Of a DNA stretch of 64,000 nucleotides, positions 9,702-19,624 are shown piece after piece. Position 1 is the first letter of the stretch. Every line of letters starts with the position of its first letter. The translations under genes and the position numbers were made by a program. The stretch lies in contig NZ_AP024887.1 of assembly GCF_024346995.1 (NCBI RefSeq), positions 744,001-808,000 of the forward strand. Direction: 5' to 3'. The notes under the pieces are model-generated. The model was not told the origin of the DNA and searched no databases. It was given only the letters and a program-made list of their open reading frames with translations. This stretch comes from Vibrio palustris (lineage in GTDB: Bacteria > Pseudomonadota > Gammaproteobacteria > Enterobacterales > Vibrionaceae).

Positions 9702-10232
9702 ATGACCCACCAATATGAAGATTTAATTCGTCTGTTTAACCAAACATTTTATGCTGATTATCATACCCAATTAGTCTTGGGTGGGGATGAGCCTATTTAT
9801 CTCCCCGCCGATGACGTGACGCCTTATCATCGAATTATATTCGCGCATGGTTTTTATTCGTCGGCCTTACATGAAATCTCTCATTGGTTAGTCGCAGGCC
9901 CCAAACGACGTTTATTAGAAGACTTTGGCTATTGGTACGAACCAGACGGCCGTACACAAGAAGAGCAAGCGACTTTTGAAGCGGTAGAGGTTCGCCCACA
10001 GGCGTATGAATGGATCTTATCTGTCAGTGCAGGGTTTCCTTTTACTGTTAGCTGCGACAACTTAAATGGAGAGTTTGAGCCTGATAGAGTGCAATTTATG
10101 ACACGCGTTCATCGCGAAGTGTTAAGCATTTTAGCCGCCGGATTACCGACACGGGTGGCCATGTTATCGCACGCCTTACAGACGTTCTATAATACGCCAC
10201 CATTGAGCGCAGAGCAGTTTATAGTGAAGTAA
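9702..10232 (+). CDS. epmC: Elongation factor P hydroxylase EpmC (YfcM)
   Basis: EpmC hydroxylates the beta-lysyl-lysine of elongation factor P, finishing the modification made by EpmA and EpmB. The product shows the family pattern: GGDEPIYLPADD, IIFAHGFYSSALHEISHWLVAGP (with the metal-binding HExxH as HEISH), FGYWYEPDGRTQ, and PFTVSCDNLNGEFEP. The ATG at 9702 (176 residues) aligns with the usual N-terminus, MTHQYEDLIRLFN; an in-frame ATG at 9660 would add 14 residues. The next gene downstream is yfcL-like, the same neighbour as in E. coli. Confidence 0.92.
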   Translation: MTHQYEDLIRLFNQTFYADYHTQLVLGGDEPIYLPADDVTPYHRIIFAHGFYSSALHEISHWLVAGPKRRLLEDFGYWYEPDGRTQEEQATFEAVEVRPQAYEWILSVSAGFPFTVSCDNLNGEFEPDRVQFMTRVHREVLSILAAGLPTRVAMLSHALQTFYNTPPLSAEQFIVK

Positions 10233-10242
10233 TGAGAATATT

Positions 10243-10506
10243 ATGATTATTGAATTTGAAGAAAAAATGTTAAATATGATCGATGAGTTGTATAGCACCG
10301 CAACGGAAGATGAGTTGTTTGCCGGTGGTTACTTACGTGGTCATATTTCTCTATCAGCGGCTGATTGCGAGGAGCAAGGCATTACCGATGTTGATGTCCT
10401 GAAACAGCGTATAGAGGCCAGCCTGCATGAGACTCGCTCTGAATTGAGCCCTAAAGATCGCCAAATTGTTCAACAAGTTTGGCAAGATCTATTGCGCCGT
10501 GGGTGA
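10243..10506 (+). CDS. yfcL: YfcL family protein
   Basis: The product is an 87-residue, acidic, soluble protein (starts MIIEFEEKMLNMIDELYSTATEDELFAGGYLRGHI) resembling E. coli YfcL, whose function is not known to me. It starts ten bases after epmC and is probably in the same transcript. No signal peptide, membrane helix or catalytic motif is visible. The assignment rests on the N-terminal pattern and the conserved neighbourhood with epmC. Confidence 0.82.
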   Translation: MIIEFEEKMLNMIDELYSTATEDELFAGGYLRGHISLSAADCEEQGITDVDVLKQRIEASLHETRSELSPKDRQIVQQVWQDLLRRG

Positions 10507-10611
10507 GTAAGTACATTCTATATTTTTGAACAAGTGCATTAGGGTTTTTAACTTGTGAGTCGACCGTTGAGTGCTAAAGTAAGAAGTAGTCAAACAACTT
10601 GAGGATGAAAA

Positions 10612-11139
10612 ATGAAAGTTATTGCTTATGGAGCGAGTACTAGCTCAACATCAATTAATAAAGCATTAGCCACCTATGCAGCTAACCAAATTGATGGCGC
10701 AGAGGTTAAAGTACTTGATATCAACGATTTTCCTGTACCAATGTTTAGCGAAGATAAAGAAAAAGAGATTGGACAGTCTGAAAGTGCACAAGCTTTCCTT
10801 GATGAAATTGCGTCGGCTGACGCACTCGTCATTTCTTTTGCTGAGCATAATGGTCATTATCCAGCCGCGTATAAAAACCTGTTTGACTGGGCAGCACGCA
10901 TTAATAATAAAGTTTTTCAGGAAATCCCTGCTGTCTATTTGTCGACCTCTCCGGGTCCTGGCGGAGCGCAATCCTCGTTATCTGCGGCCGTGACATCCGC
11001 GCCATTTTTTGCAGGTAATGTCATCGAATCTTTATCGGTACCAAGCTTCTATGACCATTTTGATTTAGCAACAGGTCAAATGACGAACCCCGAGTTTGCT
11101 GAAAAAATTACACAGGCGGTGAATAAACTGACCGTGTAG
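10612..11139 (+). CDS. NAD(P)H-dependent FMN reductase
   Basis: This 175-residue flavodoxin-fold protein belongs to the NADPH-dependent FMN/quinone reductase family (ChrR/YieF-like). The flavin-phosphate loop is GASTSSTSINKALATY at residues 4-19, and the FMN-site region reads SFAEHNGHYPAAYKNLFDW with STSPGPGGAQSSL further on. It likely reduces flavins or quinones in the cytoplasm; the physiological substrate cannot be told. A GAGGATG ribosome-binding region precedes the ATG. It is a single gene ended by a strong bidirectional terminator. Confidence 0.85.
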   Translation: MKVIAYGASTSSTSINKALATYAANQIDGAEVKVLDINDFPVPMFSEDKEKEIGQSESAQAFLDEIASADALVISFAEHNGHYPAAYKNLFDWAARINNKVFQEIPAVYLSTSPGPGGAQSSLSAAVTSAPFFAGNVIESLSVPSFYDHFDLATGQMTNPEFAEKITQAVNKLTV

Positions 11140-11161
11140 CTTATAAACCAACGCGGTAAAG

Positions 11162-11198
11162 AAAAAAGCCCTCGTTATTATTCTACGAGGGCTTTTTA
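11162..11198. terminator. Bidirectional terminator between FMN reductase and mnmC
   Basis: A 12-bp perfect stem AAAAGCCCTCGT / ACGAGGGCTTTT with a nine-base loop has A and T runs on both sides, so it can end transcription of both convergent genes. Confidence 0.9.
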
Positions 11199-11218
11199 TT
11201 TGACCGAATATAATGGGG

Positions 11219-13249
11219 TTAGATGTCCGTACTAGGACGATGCACGATCGCTTTTCCTTTTTTTAGTTTGCGTACCCACATACGGCTGGGATGCAGCGTT
11301 TCTAATACGCTAGCCGGGAACGGTATTGGCTGCTGACACATTTGCGATGCAAGTACTTCACCCAGTAATGGCGCAGAAGTTAAACCACGTGCGCCAAGTC
11401 CGAGAAAGGCGTAAAGATTGGTATAACTTGCCACCGGCTTCACTTGATTTCGTTTCATGGTGTTTAGCTTGCGATAGTCGTTAAGAATATCGGTAAACCG
11501 GCCAATATTACCAATGAAAGGTAAATGATCACGGCTCACGCACCGTACTCCTTGGCGTGAAAAATTATCCGTAGCATCGACAGACTCTGTCCAAGGTTGT
11601 GATACGCAGTTACGCAGACGTTCGGTGTTCTCTTTTTGTGCCTGAGGTTCAAATTTTGTATCGGTTTGGTTACGGTGATAACTTGCACCAATACAGTGTG
11701 TTTGCGTCTGGGGATCAACAGGGGTCATATAACCGTCATAACATAGTACAGTATTGAGTTGGCCAAGTGTCTCATTGCTTGGTACATGGCTCACTTGCCC
11801 TTTAACTTTACCCAGTGGCATATGTTGAGTTTGGGTGAAATGATCAAATTGATCTCCGGTCGCGACAACGACCGCTTGGTGTAGCCAAGTTGATTCTCCA
11901 TCACTTACTTGCCAATGTTGTGACGTTTCTTGCCAGTCCAGTGATTGAATCTCGCATTGATACCTTATGGTTAAGCCACGTTGCTCTAATTGTTGTAATA
12001 GGCCTGAGGTGAGTTGTTCCGGGCTGACCCATCCGCCAAGCGGATAATACACGGCAGGTAGTCCAATGGTTTGTCCGGTAATGGTATCAGTTTCGTTGGC
12101 GGTTAAACCATGTACGAGCTCTGGAGCAAACTGGTCTTGTAGCAAGCGATTAAGCTTTTTCATCGCTTTGTCATCCCACATGAGCTGAGTCACACCGCAC
12201 CAGTCATGGGCAAAGTCAAACTGCTGCGCCGCATTGTCCATAAATTGACGAGCGAAGACAAAAGCAGGAGCAAAAACGCGAGAAACATCATCATGATTAG
12301 CGTTCAGTAACGGGTAAACAGCGCCTTGGCGATTGCCTGATGCACCAGTTGCTGTCTGCTTATCTTTGCAATACAAAGTCACGTTAACACCACGGTTAAT
12401 GAGTGCTTTAGCTAAGCTGGCACTGGCAATCCCGCCGCCAATAATGGCAACATCGGTAAGGTTATCTGTACCTTGATAAGCAAACCAAGGTAGGATATTG
12501 GTATAAGGCGTTTTATTCTCTAGGTGGCCGACGAGCATATCGCGTTTTGTGCCAAATCCTTTGGCTTTTTTCATTGCAAAGCCAGACTCAATCAACCCGC
12601 GACGGACAAAGCCTGCGGCGGTGAACGTGGCGACACTACAGTCTTGCTTGGCTAAGTTTGCCATACCATTGAATAATTTTTGACTCCACATGTCAGGGTT
12701 TTTACTTGGCGCAAATCCATCCAAAAACCATGCGTCGACCAAACCTTGCTCAGCTGTTGGAACTTCAGGTAAACAGGTTTTGATATCTCCAAACCAAAGG
12801 TCTACAGTAATCAGACCGTCAGCAAAGAGCATCCGATGACACTCAGGGATGACTAGAGGATAAGCCGCTTGTAACTGCTGGGCATAGGCCGATAGTTCAG
12901 GCCAAGATTGGTGAGCTTTGATTAAATCATCTTTCGTTAATGGGTATTTTTCAAAACTGATAAAATGAAGAGACTTGAGTGGCGCGTCGGGATTCTCTCG
13001 GCGAAAGTTGTCGAAACATTGCCAAAGCGCTAGAAAATTTAAGCCTGTCCCAAATCCTGTTTCGGCAACAACAAAATGGGATTGTTGATGCGTGTGCCAG
13101 CGTGTTGGGAGTTGGTTTTGCGTAAGAAACACATAACGGGTTTCGTCCAATCCATTGACATTAGAAAAGTAGACATCATCAAATTGGTCTGAAACGGGTG
13201 TACCTGCGTCATTCCAGTCGAGATGTGCATGGGTAATAGAAGTAGTCAT
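11219..13249 (-). CDS. mnmC: Bifunctional tRNA mnm5s2U biosynthesis protein MnmC
   Basis: MnmC carries out the last two steps of mnm5s2U34 synthesis in tRNA. The 676-residue protein has an N-terminal SAM-dependent methyltransferase domain ([17 protein letters not shown] at about residues 52-68; [17 protein letters not shown]) and, after about residue 260, a FAD-dependent oxidoreductase domain ([19 protein letters not shown]-terminal [20 protein letters not shown]). Both halves are intact and fused as in most gammaproteobacteria. It is divergent from fabB. Confidence 0.95.
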   Translation of the reverse strand: MTTSITHAHLDWNDAGTPVSDQFDDVYFSNVNGLDETRYVFLTQNQLPTRWHTHQQSHFVVAETGFGTGLNFLALWQCFDNFRRENPDAPLKSLHFISFEKYPLTKDDLIKAHQSWPELSAYAQQLQAAYPLVIPECHRMLFADGLITVDLWFGDIKTCLPEVPTAEQGLVDAWFLDGFAPSKNPDMWSQKLFNGMANLAKQDCSVATFTAAGFVRRGLIESGFAMKKAKGFGTKRDMLVGHLENKTPYTNILPWFAYQGTDNLTDVAIIGGGIASASLAKALINRGVNVTLYCKDKQTATGASGNRQGAVYPLLNANHDDVSRVFAPAFVFARQFMDNAAQQFDFAHDWCGVTQLMWDDKAMKKLNRLLQDQFAPELVHGLTANETDTITGQTIGLPAVYYPLGGWVSPEQLTSGLLQQLEQRGLTIRYQCEIQSLDWQETSQHWQVSDGESTWLHQAVVVATGDQFDHFTQTQHMPLGKVKGQVSHVPSNETLGQLNTVLCYDGYMTPVDPQTQTHCIGASYHRNQTDTKFEPQAQKENTERLRNCVSQPWTESVDATDNFSRQGVRCVSRDHLPFIGNIGRFTDILNDYRKLNTMKRNQVKPVASYTNLYAFLGLGARGLTSAPLLGEVLASQMCQQPIPFPASVLETLHPSRMWVRKLKKGKAIVHRPSTDI

Positions 13250-13374
13250 GGTGATTTTTGGCCAACGCTGCGGTAAGAATACAGGCGATTGTACGGATTT
13301 ATAGGAAAGCTGACCACTTCTGTTACTAGAAATCTGTTATCATTAGAAAGAATTTTGAATTATAGGAATGTCAC

Positions 13375-14586
13375 ATGAAACGAGTCGTAATCACCGGTAT
13401 GGGGATTATCTCAAGTATCGGTAACAACGTCGAAGAAGTGTTAGCGTCTCTAAAAGCAGGCAAATCAGGCATTACCGCTTCAGAGGAATTTAAAGAACAT
13501 GGTTTACGTTCTCAAGTCTGGGGTGACCTGAAGATCAACCCAGCTGAGCATATTGACCGCAAGCGTATGCGTTTCATGGGGGATGCGGCTTCTTACGCAT
13601 ACCTAGCACTCGAGCAAGCGATCGAAAACTCCGGTCTTGCTCCTGAACAAGTATCAAACGATCGTACAGGTATTATCGCAGGTTCTGGCGGTGCATCCGG
13701 CTTCAACCAAGCGGCGGCGGTTGATACGGCCCGTGAAAAAGGCGTGAAGCGTGTGGGGCCTTACATGGTTACACGTACCATGGCGTCAACGGTATCGGCA
13801 TGTCTTGCGACACCGTTTAAAATTCGCGGCATCAACTACTCAATCAGTTCTGCATGTGCGACGTCTGCACACTGTATCGGTAATGCGATGGAGCTTATTC
13901 AACTGGGTAAGCAAGATGTTGTATTTGCTGGTGGCGGTGAAGAGCTGAACTGGACCTCATCGATCATGTTTGATGGTATGGGTGCGTTGTCCACTAAGTA
14001 CAACGATACTCCAGAAAAAGCTTCACGTACTTACGATGCAAACCGTGATGGTTTTGTTATCTCTGGCGGTGGCGGTATGGTCGTTCTTGAAGAACTGGAA
14101 CATGCTCTAGCCCGTGGCGCAACGATTTACGGTGAAGTAATCGGTTACGGTGCGACTTCTGATGGCTACGACATGGTAGCGCCATCAGGTGAAGGCGCAG
14201 TTCGCTGTATGAAGATGGCAATGCAAGGCATTGATTCGGTGGATTACGTTAACACTCACGGTACATCAACCCCTGTTGGTGACGTGAAGGAACTGGGCGC
14301 GATTCAAGAAATCTTTGGCGAGAAAAGCCCAGCAATCTCCGCGACAAAAGCGATGACAGGTCATGCGCTTGGTGCCGCTGGTGTGCATGAAGCTATCTAC
14401 TCAATGCTGATGATGAACAATAACTTCGTGACACCAAGCATCAATATTGATGAGTTGGATGAAGCGGCACAGGGGTTAGACATTGTGACAGATACTCGCG
14501 AACAAGAGTTGAACACGGTTATGTCAAATAGCTTTGGTTTCGGCGGTACCAACGCCACATTGGTAATGAAAAAATACCAAGGCTAA
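13375..14586 (+). CDS. fabB: 3-oxoacyl-ACP synthase I FabB
   Basis: FabB elongates acyl-ACP and is needed for unsaturated fatty acid synthesis. The 403-residue product has the thiolase-fold start [16 protein letters not shown], the active-site Cys161 in [12 protein letters not shown], and the two catalytic His in [11 protein letters not shown] and [12 protein letters not shown]. It is a single-gene unit with its own promoter region shared with the divergent mnmC and a terminator downstream. No clear FabR or FadR operator could be identified by eye. Confidence 0.97.
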   Translation: MKRVVITGMGIISSIGNNVEEVLASLKAGKSGITASEEFKEHGLRSQVWGDLKINPAEHIDRKRMRFMGDAASYAYLALEQAIENSGLAPEQVSNDRTGIIAGSGGASGFNQAAAVDTAREKGVKRVGPYMVTRTMASTVSACLATPFKIRGINYSISSACATSAHCIGNAMELIQLGKQDVVFAGGGEELNWTSSIMFDGMGALSTKYNDTPEKASRTYDANRDGFVISGGGGMVVLEELEHALARGATIYGEVIGYGATSDGYDMVAPSGEGAVRCMKMAMQGIDSVDYVNTHGTSTPVGDVKELGAIQEIFGEKSPAISATKAMTGHALGAAGVHEAIYSMLMMNNNFVTPSINIDELDEAAQGLDIVTDTREQELNTVMSNSFGFGGTNATLVMKKYQG

Positions 14587-14670
14587 TCATCTGTGCGTCA
14601 TAAGTAGAGTGTGGCAAGTGGTATAAGCAAACATCCCGTACCGACACTTCACGTTTACTTAGCTCATTAT

Positions 14671-14703
14671 GCCCGGCTACCGTTAGGTGCCGGGCGTTTT
14701 TAT
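14671..14703 (+). terminator. Terminator after fabB
   Basis: A 7-bp GC-rich stem GCCCGGC / GCCGGGC, extended inside by ACC/GGT past a bulged T, is followed by GTTTTTA. It is 84 bases past the fabB stop. Confidence 0.85.
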
Positions 14704-14763
14704 TCTCGACACTGTGCTGGCTTTTTTGCACAATGATTTCATTGTTAAAGAGTATGAGCCATT

Positions 14764-15897
14764 ATGAAAATTCTAATCGATGAAAATATGCCCTACGCTG
14801 AGCAGCTCTTTAGTCAGCTAGGTGAGGTAGTGCTAAAACCTGGCCGTACACTAACGGCTGATGATTTAGTGGATGTGGATGCGTTAATGATTCGCTCGGT
14901 GACGAAAGTTAACGCTGACTTGCTAGCAAAAGCGAATCAACTTAAGTTTGTCGGTACGGCAACGGCAGGTATGGATCACGTCAATCAAGCGCTACTACAA
15001 GAGAAAGGGATTCATTTCACTGCTGCACCTGGCTGTAATAAAGTGGGCGTGGCTGAATATGTGTTCAGTGCGTTGCAAGTATTATCTCAGCAACATGGTT
15101 TTTCAGTGTTTGATAAGACCGTGGGGATTATTGGAGCCGGTCAAGTTGGCAGCTACTTGCATGAATCGTTGTCAGGGGTTGGGGTTAAGACGTTACTCAA
15201 TGATCCCCCTAAGCAAGCCGCCGGCGATAGCCGTGAGTTTACGCCATTGGAGACGTTATTAGAGCAAGCCGATGTAATTACCGTGCATACGCCTTTAACG
15301 GTGGATGGTGAATTTCCAACCCACCACCTGATTAACGATCATGTTCTTACAAATCTTAGGCCCGATCAGATCTTAATTAATGCCGCGCGTGGCCCCATTG
15401 TCGATAATGCGGCGTTAAAAGTGCGCTTGCAAAAAGGCGATGGATTTACCGCTGTGCTTGATGTCTTCGAGTATGAGCCTGAAGTCGATATGACGCTGCT
15501 ACCTTTACTTGCTTTTGCAACACCACATATTGCAGGGTATGGCTTGGAAGGTAAGGCACGTGGCACCACCATGATTTATAATAGCTACTGCGAATTTCTT
15601 GGGGTAAATAAAACCGCTCAAGCGAGCGAACTTTTGCCCATAGCACCATTACCACAGGTGCACTTATCACGTCAGTGGGATGAAGCAACTCTGTTCTCAC
15701 TGACTCAACTGATTTACGATGTGCGTAAAGATGATGCCTTATTTCGACGCGTAATGCCGAAAGAAGGTGCGTTTGATGCTATGCGTAAGCAGTATTGGGA
15801 TAGACGCGAATATAGCGCGCTAACCCTCGTAGGCGATGCAACATGCGAATTAGCACCGCTAGCGAAATTAGGTTTCAATATTGAGGTTAAACAATGA
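14764..15897 (+). CDS. pdxB: Erythronate-4-phosphate dehydrogenase PdxB
   Basis: PdxB oxidises 4-phosphoerythronate in the DXP-dependent pyridoxal phosphate pathway. The 377-residue product has a D-2-hydroxyacid dehydrogenase fold with the substrate-side start [16 protein letters not shown], the NAD-binding loop [13 protein letters not shown], catalytic-region motifs [15 protein letters not shown] and [18 protein letters not shown], and the PdxB C-terminal dimerisation domain. Its TGA overlaps the ATG of the next gene (ATGA), which implies translational coupling. Confidence 0.95.
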   Translation: MKILIDENMPYAEQLFSQLGEVVLKPGRTLTADDLVDVDALMIRSVTKVNADLLAKANQLKFVGTATAGMDHVNQALLQEKGIHFTAAPGCNKVGVAEYVFSALQVLSQQHGFSVFDKTVGIIGAGQVGSYLHESLSGVGVKTLLNDPPKQAAGDSREFTPLETLLEQADVITVHTPLTVDGEFPTHHLINDHVLTNLRPDQILINAARGPIVDNAALKVRLQKGDGFTAVLDVFEYEPEVDMTLLPLLAFATPHIAGYGLEGKARGTTMIYNSYCEFLGVNKTAQASELLPIAPLPQVHLSRQWDEATLFSLTQLIYDVRKDDALFRRVMPKEGAFDAMRKQYWDRREYSALTLVGDATCELAPLAKLGFNIEVKQ

Positions 15898-16907
15898 GCC
15901 AAAAATTTAATATCGCCATCCTAGGCGCCACTGGTGCAGTAGGTGAAGCGATTCTTGATGTATTAAAGGAACGCGATTTACCTATCGGTGATGTGTTTCT
16001 ATTAGCCAGCGAACGTAGTGAAGGTAAAATCTATCGTTTTCATGGTAAATCACTTCAAGTTGAAAATGTCAGTGATTTTGACTGGACACAAGTTCAGGTT
16101 GCTTTCTTCTCTGCAGGAAGTGAATTGTCGGCTGAGTGGGCTCCGATAGCCGCTGACGAAGGTGTGGTCGTGATTGATAACACGTCACAATTCCGTTACG
16201 AATTTGATGTACCACTTGTTGTGCCTGAAGTGAATGCATCGGCAATTGCTGAGTTTCGTAATCGTAACATCATCGCCAACCCGAACTGCTCAACCATTCA
16301 AATGCTGGTGGCATTGAAGCCGATTCATGATGAAGTGGGTCTTGATCGTATTAATGTATCAACTTACCAGTCGGTATCTGGGGCAGGCAAAGCGGGGATT
16401 GATGAGTTGGCCGGTCAAACAGCCAAATTGTTGAATGGTTTACCACCTGAAACTGAAACGTTTAGTCAACAAATTGCGTTTAACTGTATTCCACAAATTG
16501 ATGATATGCTGGAAAATGGTTACACCAAAGAAGAAATGAAAATGGTGTGGGAAACCGAAAAAATCTTTAATGATCCGTCTATTCGCGTCAATCCTACGTG
16601 CGTACGCGTCCCTGTTTTCTATGGCCATGCAGAAGCTGTTCATGTTGAAGCTCGTGGCCCTATTGATGCAGAGCAAGTCACAGAGTTGTTGAAAGCGGCT
16701 GAAGGCATTGAGGTGTTTGAAGACAATGACTTCCCGACTCAGGTGAGAGATTCTGGCGGAAAAGATACCGTGATGGTCGGACGTATTCGTAATGAACTCG
16801 GTAATCCATGTGGCGTGAACTTATGGGTTGTTGCTGATAACGTACGTAAAGGCGCCGCCACAAACGCAGTACAAATTGCTGAAATCTTAATGCGAGATTA
16901 TTTGTAA
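15894..16907 (+). CDS. asd: Aspartate-semialdehyde dehydrogenase (Usg-position paralogue)
   Basis: The enzyme reduces aspartyl phosphate to aspartate semialdehyde with NADPH for lysine, threonine and methionine synthesis. The 337-residue product has the NADP loop [13 protein letters not shown], the catalytic Cys132 in NPNCSTIQM, and the [10 protein letters not shown] region with the acid-base His. In E. coli the gene after pdxB is usg, an ASADH-like gene; vibrios carry two asd genes, so this is one of them. The catalytic Cys is present, which favours real activity. It is translationally coupled to pdxB. Confidence 0.88.
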   Translation: MSQKFNIAILGATGAVGEAILDVLKERDLPIGDVFLLASERSEGKIYRFHGKSLQVENVSDFDWTQVQVAFFSAGSELSAEWAPIAADEGVVVIDNTSQFRYEFDVPLVVPEVNASAIAEFRNRNIIANPNCSTIQMLVALKPIHDEVGLDRINVSTYQSVSGAGKAGIDELAGQTAKLLNGLPPETETFSQQIAFNCIPQIDDMLENGYTKEEMKMVWETEKIFNDPSIRVNPTCVRVPVFYGHAEAVHVEARGPIDAEQVTELLKAAEGIEVFEDNDFPTQVRDSGGKDTVMVGRIRNELGNPCGVNLWVVADNVRKGAATNAVQIAEILMRDYL

Positions 16908-16930
16908 TCGTTTTTGATGATATGAAATGC

Positions 16931-16959
16931 AAAAAACCACCATTACGGTGGTTTTTTTT
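16931..16959. terminator. Bidirectional terminator between asd and fur
   Basis: An 11-bp stem AAAAAACCACC / GGTGGTTTTTT with loop ATTAC and A/T runs on both sides lies between the convergent stops of asd and fur. Confidence 0.9.
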
Positions 16960-17407
16960 ATGATGCTGCGTCGTGGGCTTTCGGATTATTTTTACATGAT
17001 CCTTCTGCACACTTGCCGTATAAATACAGGCTATGGTTAGTTAGGTTAATATTGAATCGTTCGGCAATCTCATGTTGTCTACGTTCAATCATTTCATCAT
17101 TGAATTCAATAACTAAGCCACAGTCTAAACAAACAAGATGGTCATGGTGTTCTTGAGTAGATAATTCAAACACCGATTTACCACCTTCAAAGTGGTGTCT
17201 TGTCACGATACCTGCATCATCAAATTGGTTTAGTACACGATAAACGGTAGCAAGACCAATTTCTTCGCCAAGATCGATAAGTTTTTTATACAGATCCTCA
17301 GCACTAATATGTTGGCACTCAGGTTGCTGTAGTACTTCTAAAATTTTTAGCCGTGGAAGGGTGACTTTAAGGCCAGCATCCTTTAGCGCTTGGTTATTAT
17401 CCGACAT
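16958..17407 (-). CDS. fur: Ferric uptake regulator Fur
   Basis: Fur is the iron-sensing repressor of iron uptake genes. The 149-residue product has the N-terminal winged helix (LKVTLPRLKILEVLQ, then EIGLATVYRVLNQFDDAGIV), the His-rich metal site HHFEGGKSVFELSTQEHHDHLVC split across residues 85-107, and two Cys pairs (CLDCG and CAEGSC). It is a single gene on the minus strand with a 496-base gap upstream. A candidate Fur target, feoABC, is in this window. Confidence 0.97.
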   Translation of the reverse strand: MSDNNQALKDAGLKVTLPRLKILEVLQQPECQHISAEDLYKKLIDLGEEIGLATVYRVLNQFDDAGIVTRHHFEGGKSVFELSTQEHHDHLVCLDCGLVIEFNDEMIERRQHEIAERFNINLTNHSLYLYGKCAEGSCKNNPKAHDAAS

Positions 17408-17458
17408 ATAGTTTCCCGTTGATGCTCTGCATGAATAACAGAAGTCAGTGTAAAGCGT

Positions 17459-17486
17459 ATTATAGTGGAGTCATGTTAAACATTAA
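17459..17486 (-). promoter_or_regulatory. Candidate fur promoter
   Basis: On the minus strand a perfect -10 hexamer TATAAT (17464-17459) is preceded 16 bases upstream by a poor -35 (TTAATG). The -10 is about 52 bases before the fur start codon. The -35 is weak, so this is tentative. Confidence 0.45.
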
Positions 17487-17862
17487 ACCACGAAGTTAAA
17501 AGGGGTACTCATAATTGTCCCGCTCACCTAACATCTCGACATGATAACACGTATTTCGCTCGCCTATTTATATAAAAATCGTTTACTTTAGACAATATAT
17601 ATCCCTTAACTGAACAAAAGCAAGGTCAATATATATAATTAAATCAATAGATTAATGTGTTTTATGTTTTTCGCACCTTTGCTGGGTTACGCGAGATCGC
17701 GCAAGAAATAGAGAAGTGCAAAATTGAGTAAAGAAATATTTTTATCTGTTCATTTCGTTATGTGTTGTCAGTGGCATTTGCTAGCAGACGGACACAATGC
17801 ACACCGTCACTAATAAAAGCATAGCAGGAATAAGAAGAGTACAACTGGGGGAGGGGAGAGAA

Positions 17863-17900
17863 ATACTCTCTACCCTAATTAAATTTAGGGCAGAGAGTAT
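17863..17900. repeat. Inverted repeat just downstream of fldA
   Basis: The arms ATACTCTCTACCCTAA and TTAGGGCAGAGAGTAT pair with one internal mismatch around a short A/T loop. It lies three bases beyond the fldA stop and probably ends or protects the fldA transcript, although there is no long T run on either strand. Confidence 0.7.
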
Positions 17901-17903
17901 GGA

Positions 17904-18431
17904 TTAATCTTCTAGTTCAGATAAACACATTTCGGTATAGATTTGGTTAACCCACGTTGATACGCGTTGATCTGTTAATTCTGGCTGACGGTCTTCATCG
18001 ATACACAAGCCAACAAAATGGTTTTCATCGGTCAAGGCCTTAGAGGCTTCAAATTCGTAGCCTTCTGTAGGCCATTCGCCAAGGATCATGCCGCCCTTTG
18101 CTTCGACGATATCACGAACCGTACCCATCGCATCACAAAAATACTCAGCGTAATCTTCTTGATCGCCACAACCAAAGACAGCCACCAATTTACCTGAGAA
18201 ATCAATGGCTTCAAGTTCAGGGAAAAAGTCATCCCAATCGCACTGTGCTTCACCATAATACCAAGTTGGGATGCCTAGCATCAGAAGATCAAAATTATCA
18301 ATGTCTTCTTTACTGCTTTTTGCAATATCTTGAACATGAACCAGTTTTTCACCAAGTTGTTTTTGGATCATTTTTGCAACTGCTTCAGTGTTGCCTGTAT
18401 CACTCCCAAAGAAGATACCTACACTTGCCAT
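17904..18431 (-). CDS. fldA: Flavodoxin FldA
   Basis: FldA is the FMN-containing electron carrier that replaces ferredoxin when iron is scarce and feeds radical-SAM and reductive enzymes. The 175-residue product has the FMN phosphate loop FFGSDTGNTEAVAKM at residues 7-21, the aromatic FMN-stacking loops (GIPTWYYGEAQCDWDDF and FGCGDQEDYAEYFCDA) and the long-chain flavodoxin insertion. In related bacteria fldA lies beside fur; here they are separated only by the 496-base gap and share orientation. An AAGG ribosome-binding site lies ten bases before the ATG. Confidence 0.96.
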   Translation of the reverse strand: MASVGIFFGSDTGNTEAVAKMIQKQLGEKLVHVQDIAKSSKEDIDNFDLLMLGIPTWYYGEAQCDWDDFFPELEAIDFSGKLVAVFGCGDQEDYAEYFCDAMGTVRDIVEAKGGMILGEWPTEGYEFEASKALTDENHFVGLCIDEDRQPELTDQRVSTWVNQIYTEMCLSELED

Positions 18432-18761
18432 AAAATCATTACCTTTAAATAGTTATGGGTTGACCACTCATTTGGTGTGTTCTAATCACTCTATTCGATG
18501 AGTTGACCACACCGCAGATATAAGGCTCGGGACCTATACAATGTATAAAAGAACGGCTCCACAACGTTTAACGACGTTTGCCTAAGCACTTGCCAAGACA
18601 AGTGAATGCACGCAGGGTTCACGAATAAGCGAGTGAACCGACGTAAACTGTATGGTCATTCCATATCCCCGTTACATGGGCGCACTATACCATTGTTAAA
18701 CCGTAAAGTTAATCTGCCACCATGCCCATTTATCCGGATAGGAACCGTTTTATTGCTAAGT
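18432..18761. other. Structured gap between fldA and ybfF
   Basis: These 330 bases hold no convincing ORF. A 9-base direct repeat GTTGACCAC (18459-18467 and 18502-18510) lies upstream of fldA. Further on, three short stem-loops follow one another: AACGT/ACGTT near 18565-18580, CACTTG/CAAGTG at about 18585-18602, and GGTTCAC/GTGAACC at about 18616-18639. The ybfF stop lies at the far edge. No T-rich terminator was seen. Confidence 0.55.
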
Positions 18762-19532
18762 TTATGCGTCGTGTAAGAATCGGCGAATTACACGTAAAAC
18801 TTCTGTGGGTTTCTCTGCATGCAACCAATGGCCTACATTGGCAATGACATGCGCTTTGGAATTCGGGAACTGCGTTTGAATCGATTTTTGATGTTCAGGC
18901 ATGAGGTAATCCGAGTCAGCCCCTTTAATGAACAGAGTAGGAATAGTGTTGGGTTCAATGTCATTCCATCCTAAAATATGACGATAATTGGCTTCTAAGG
19001 CTGAGACATTAAAGCGCCATGCCATATGCTCACCAGTATTATAGAGAGATTTTCCGACAAATTGACGTACTCCCTCCATTTCGATATGTTCAGCAAGCAC
19101 TTGCATCGCATCGCGGCGTGATTGAGGTTGTTGTTTTATTACCGCATTGAGTCCAGCAAAAACAGCATCATGGCGAGCGTCTGGATAGGTAACCGGCGCC
19201 ATATCTAATACAATTAATTTATCCACGTGTTTGGGAGCAATGTCTGCGAATTTCATCGCGGCTTTGCCACCCATAGAGTGCCCGACTACAATGGTGTTAC
19301 TGAGCTGGAGATGTTCAACTAATTCTTTGATATCCTGCGCAATAAGTTCGTAGTTATGCTCGTCACTATGCAGTGATAATCCATGATTACGAAGATCAAC
19401 ACTAAGCACTTGATAGTCGTTTTTTAGATCCCGTGCCAGTAAGCCTAAGTTGTCTAAATTTCCAAACAAACCGTGGATCAATATAATGGTGTGACCTGCA
19501 CCTTCGAGTTTATAATTGAGTAATGATGACAT
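18762..19532 (-). CDS. ybfF: Alpha/beta-hydrolase esterase YbfF
   Basis: The 256-residue product is a cytoplasmic alpha/beta hydrolase like E. coli YbfF, an acyl-CoA/short-chain esterase. It shows the oxyanion region IILIHGLFGNLDNLG, the nucleophile elbow VGHSMGGKA with the catalytic Ser, and a C-terminal catalytic His in VIANVGHWLHAEKP. It is divergent from seqA, the same neighbour pair as in enterobacteria. The natural substrate is unknown. Confidence 0.9.
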   Translation of the reverse strand: MSSLLNYKLEGAGHTIILIHGLFGNLDNLGLLARDLKNDYQVLSVDLRNHGLSLHSDEHNYELIAQDIKELVEHLQLSNTIVVGHSMGGKAAMKFADIAPKHVDKLIVLDMAPVTYPDARHDAVFAGLNAVIKQQPQSRRDAMQVLAEHIEMEGVRQFVGKSLYNTGEHMAWRFNVSALEANYRHILGWNDIEPNTIPTLFIKGADSDYLMPEHQKSIQTQFPNSKAHVIANVGHWLHAEKPTEVLRVIRRFLHDA

Positions 19533-19624
19533 TTTATCTTATTAGTGATTGGTTTAACGTAGAGTCTCAGCGAAGATCTCGCTATAATCCCCTAGAGTTT
19601 AAACATTGAGATTGTGAAAAGCGA

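Larger units (their letters stand above)
17408..17903. other. Gene-free gap between fur and fldA
   Basis: No convincing protein gene lies in these 496 bases, which are AT-rich in the middle. Besides the fur promoter candidate, the + strand has TGAACA, 17 bases, TATAAT (17611-17639), a plausible sigma-70 promoter that points at no + strand gene. The sequence AATATATA is repeated close by (about 17594 and 17629). An inverted repeat lies at the far end, just past the fldA stop. Confidence 0.5.

Noticed and set aside
13250..13374. FabR/FadR-type operator upstream of fabB
   Set aside because: Only a short GACCA half-match was found; the rest of the consensus does not fit.
17664..17711. 15-codon ATG frame in the fur-fldA gap
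   Set aside because: Too short, no convincing ribosome-binding site, and no evidence of function.
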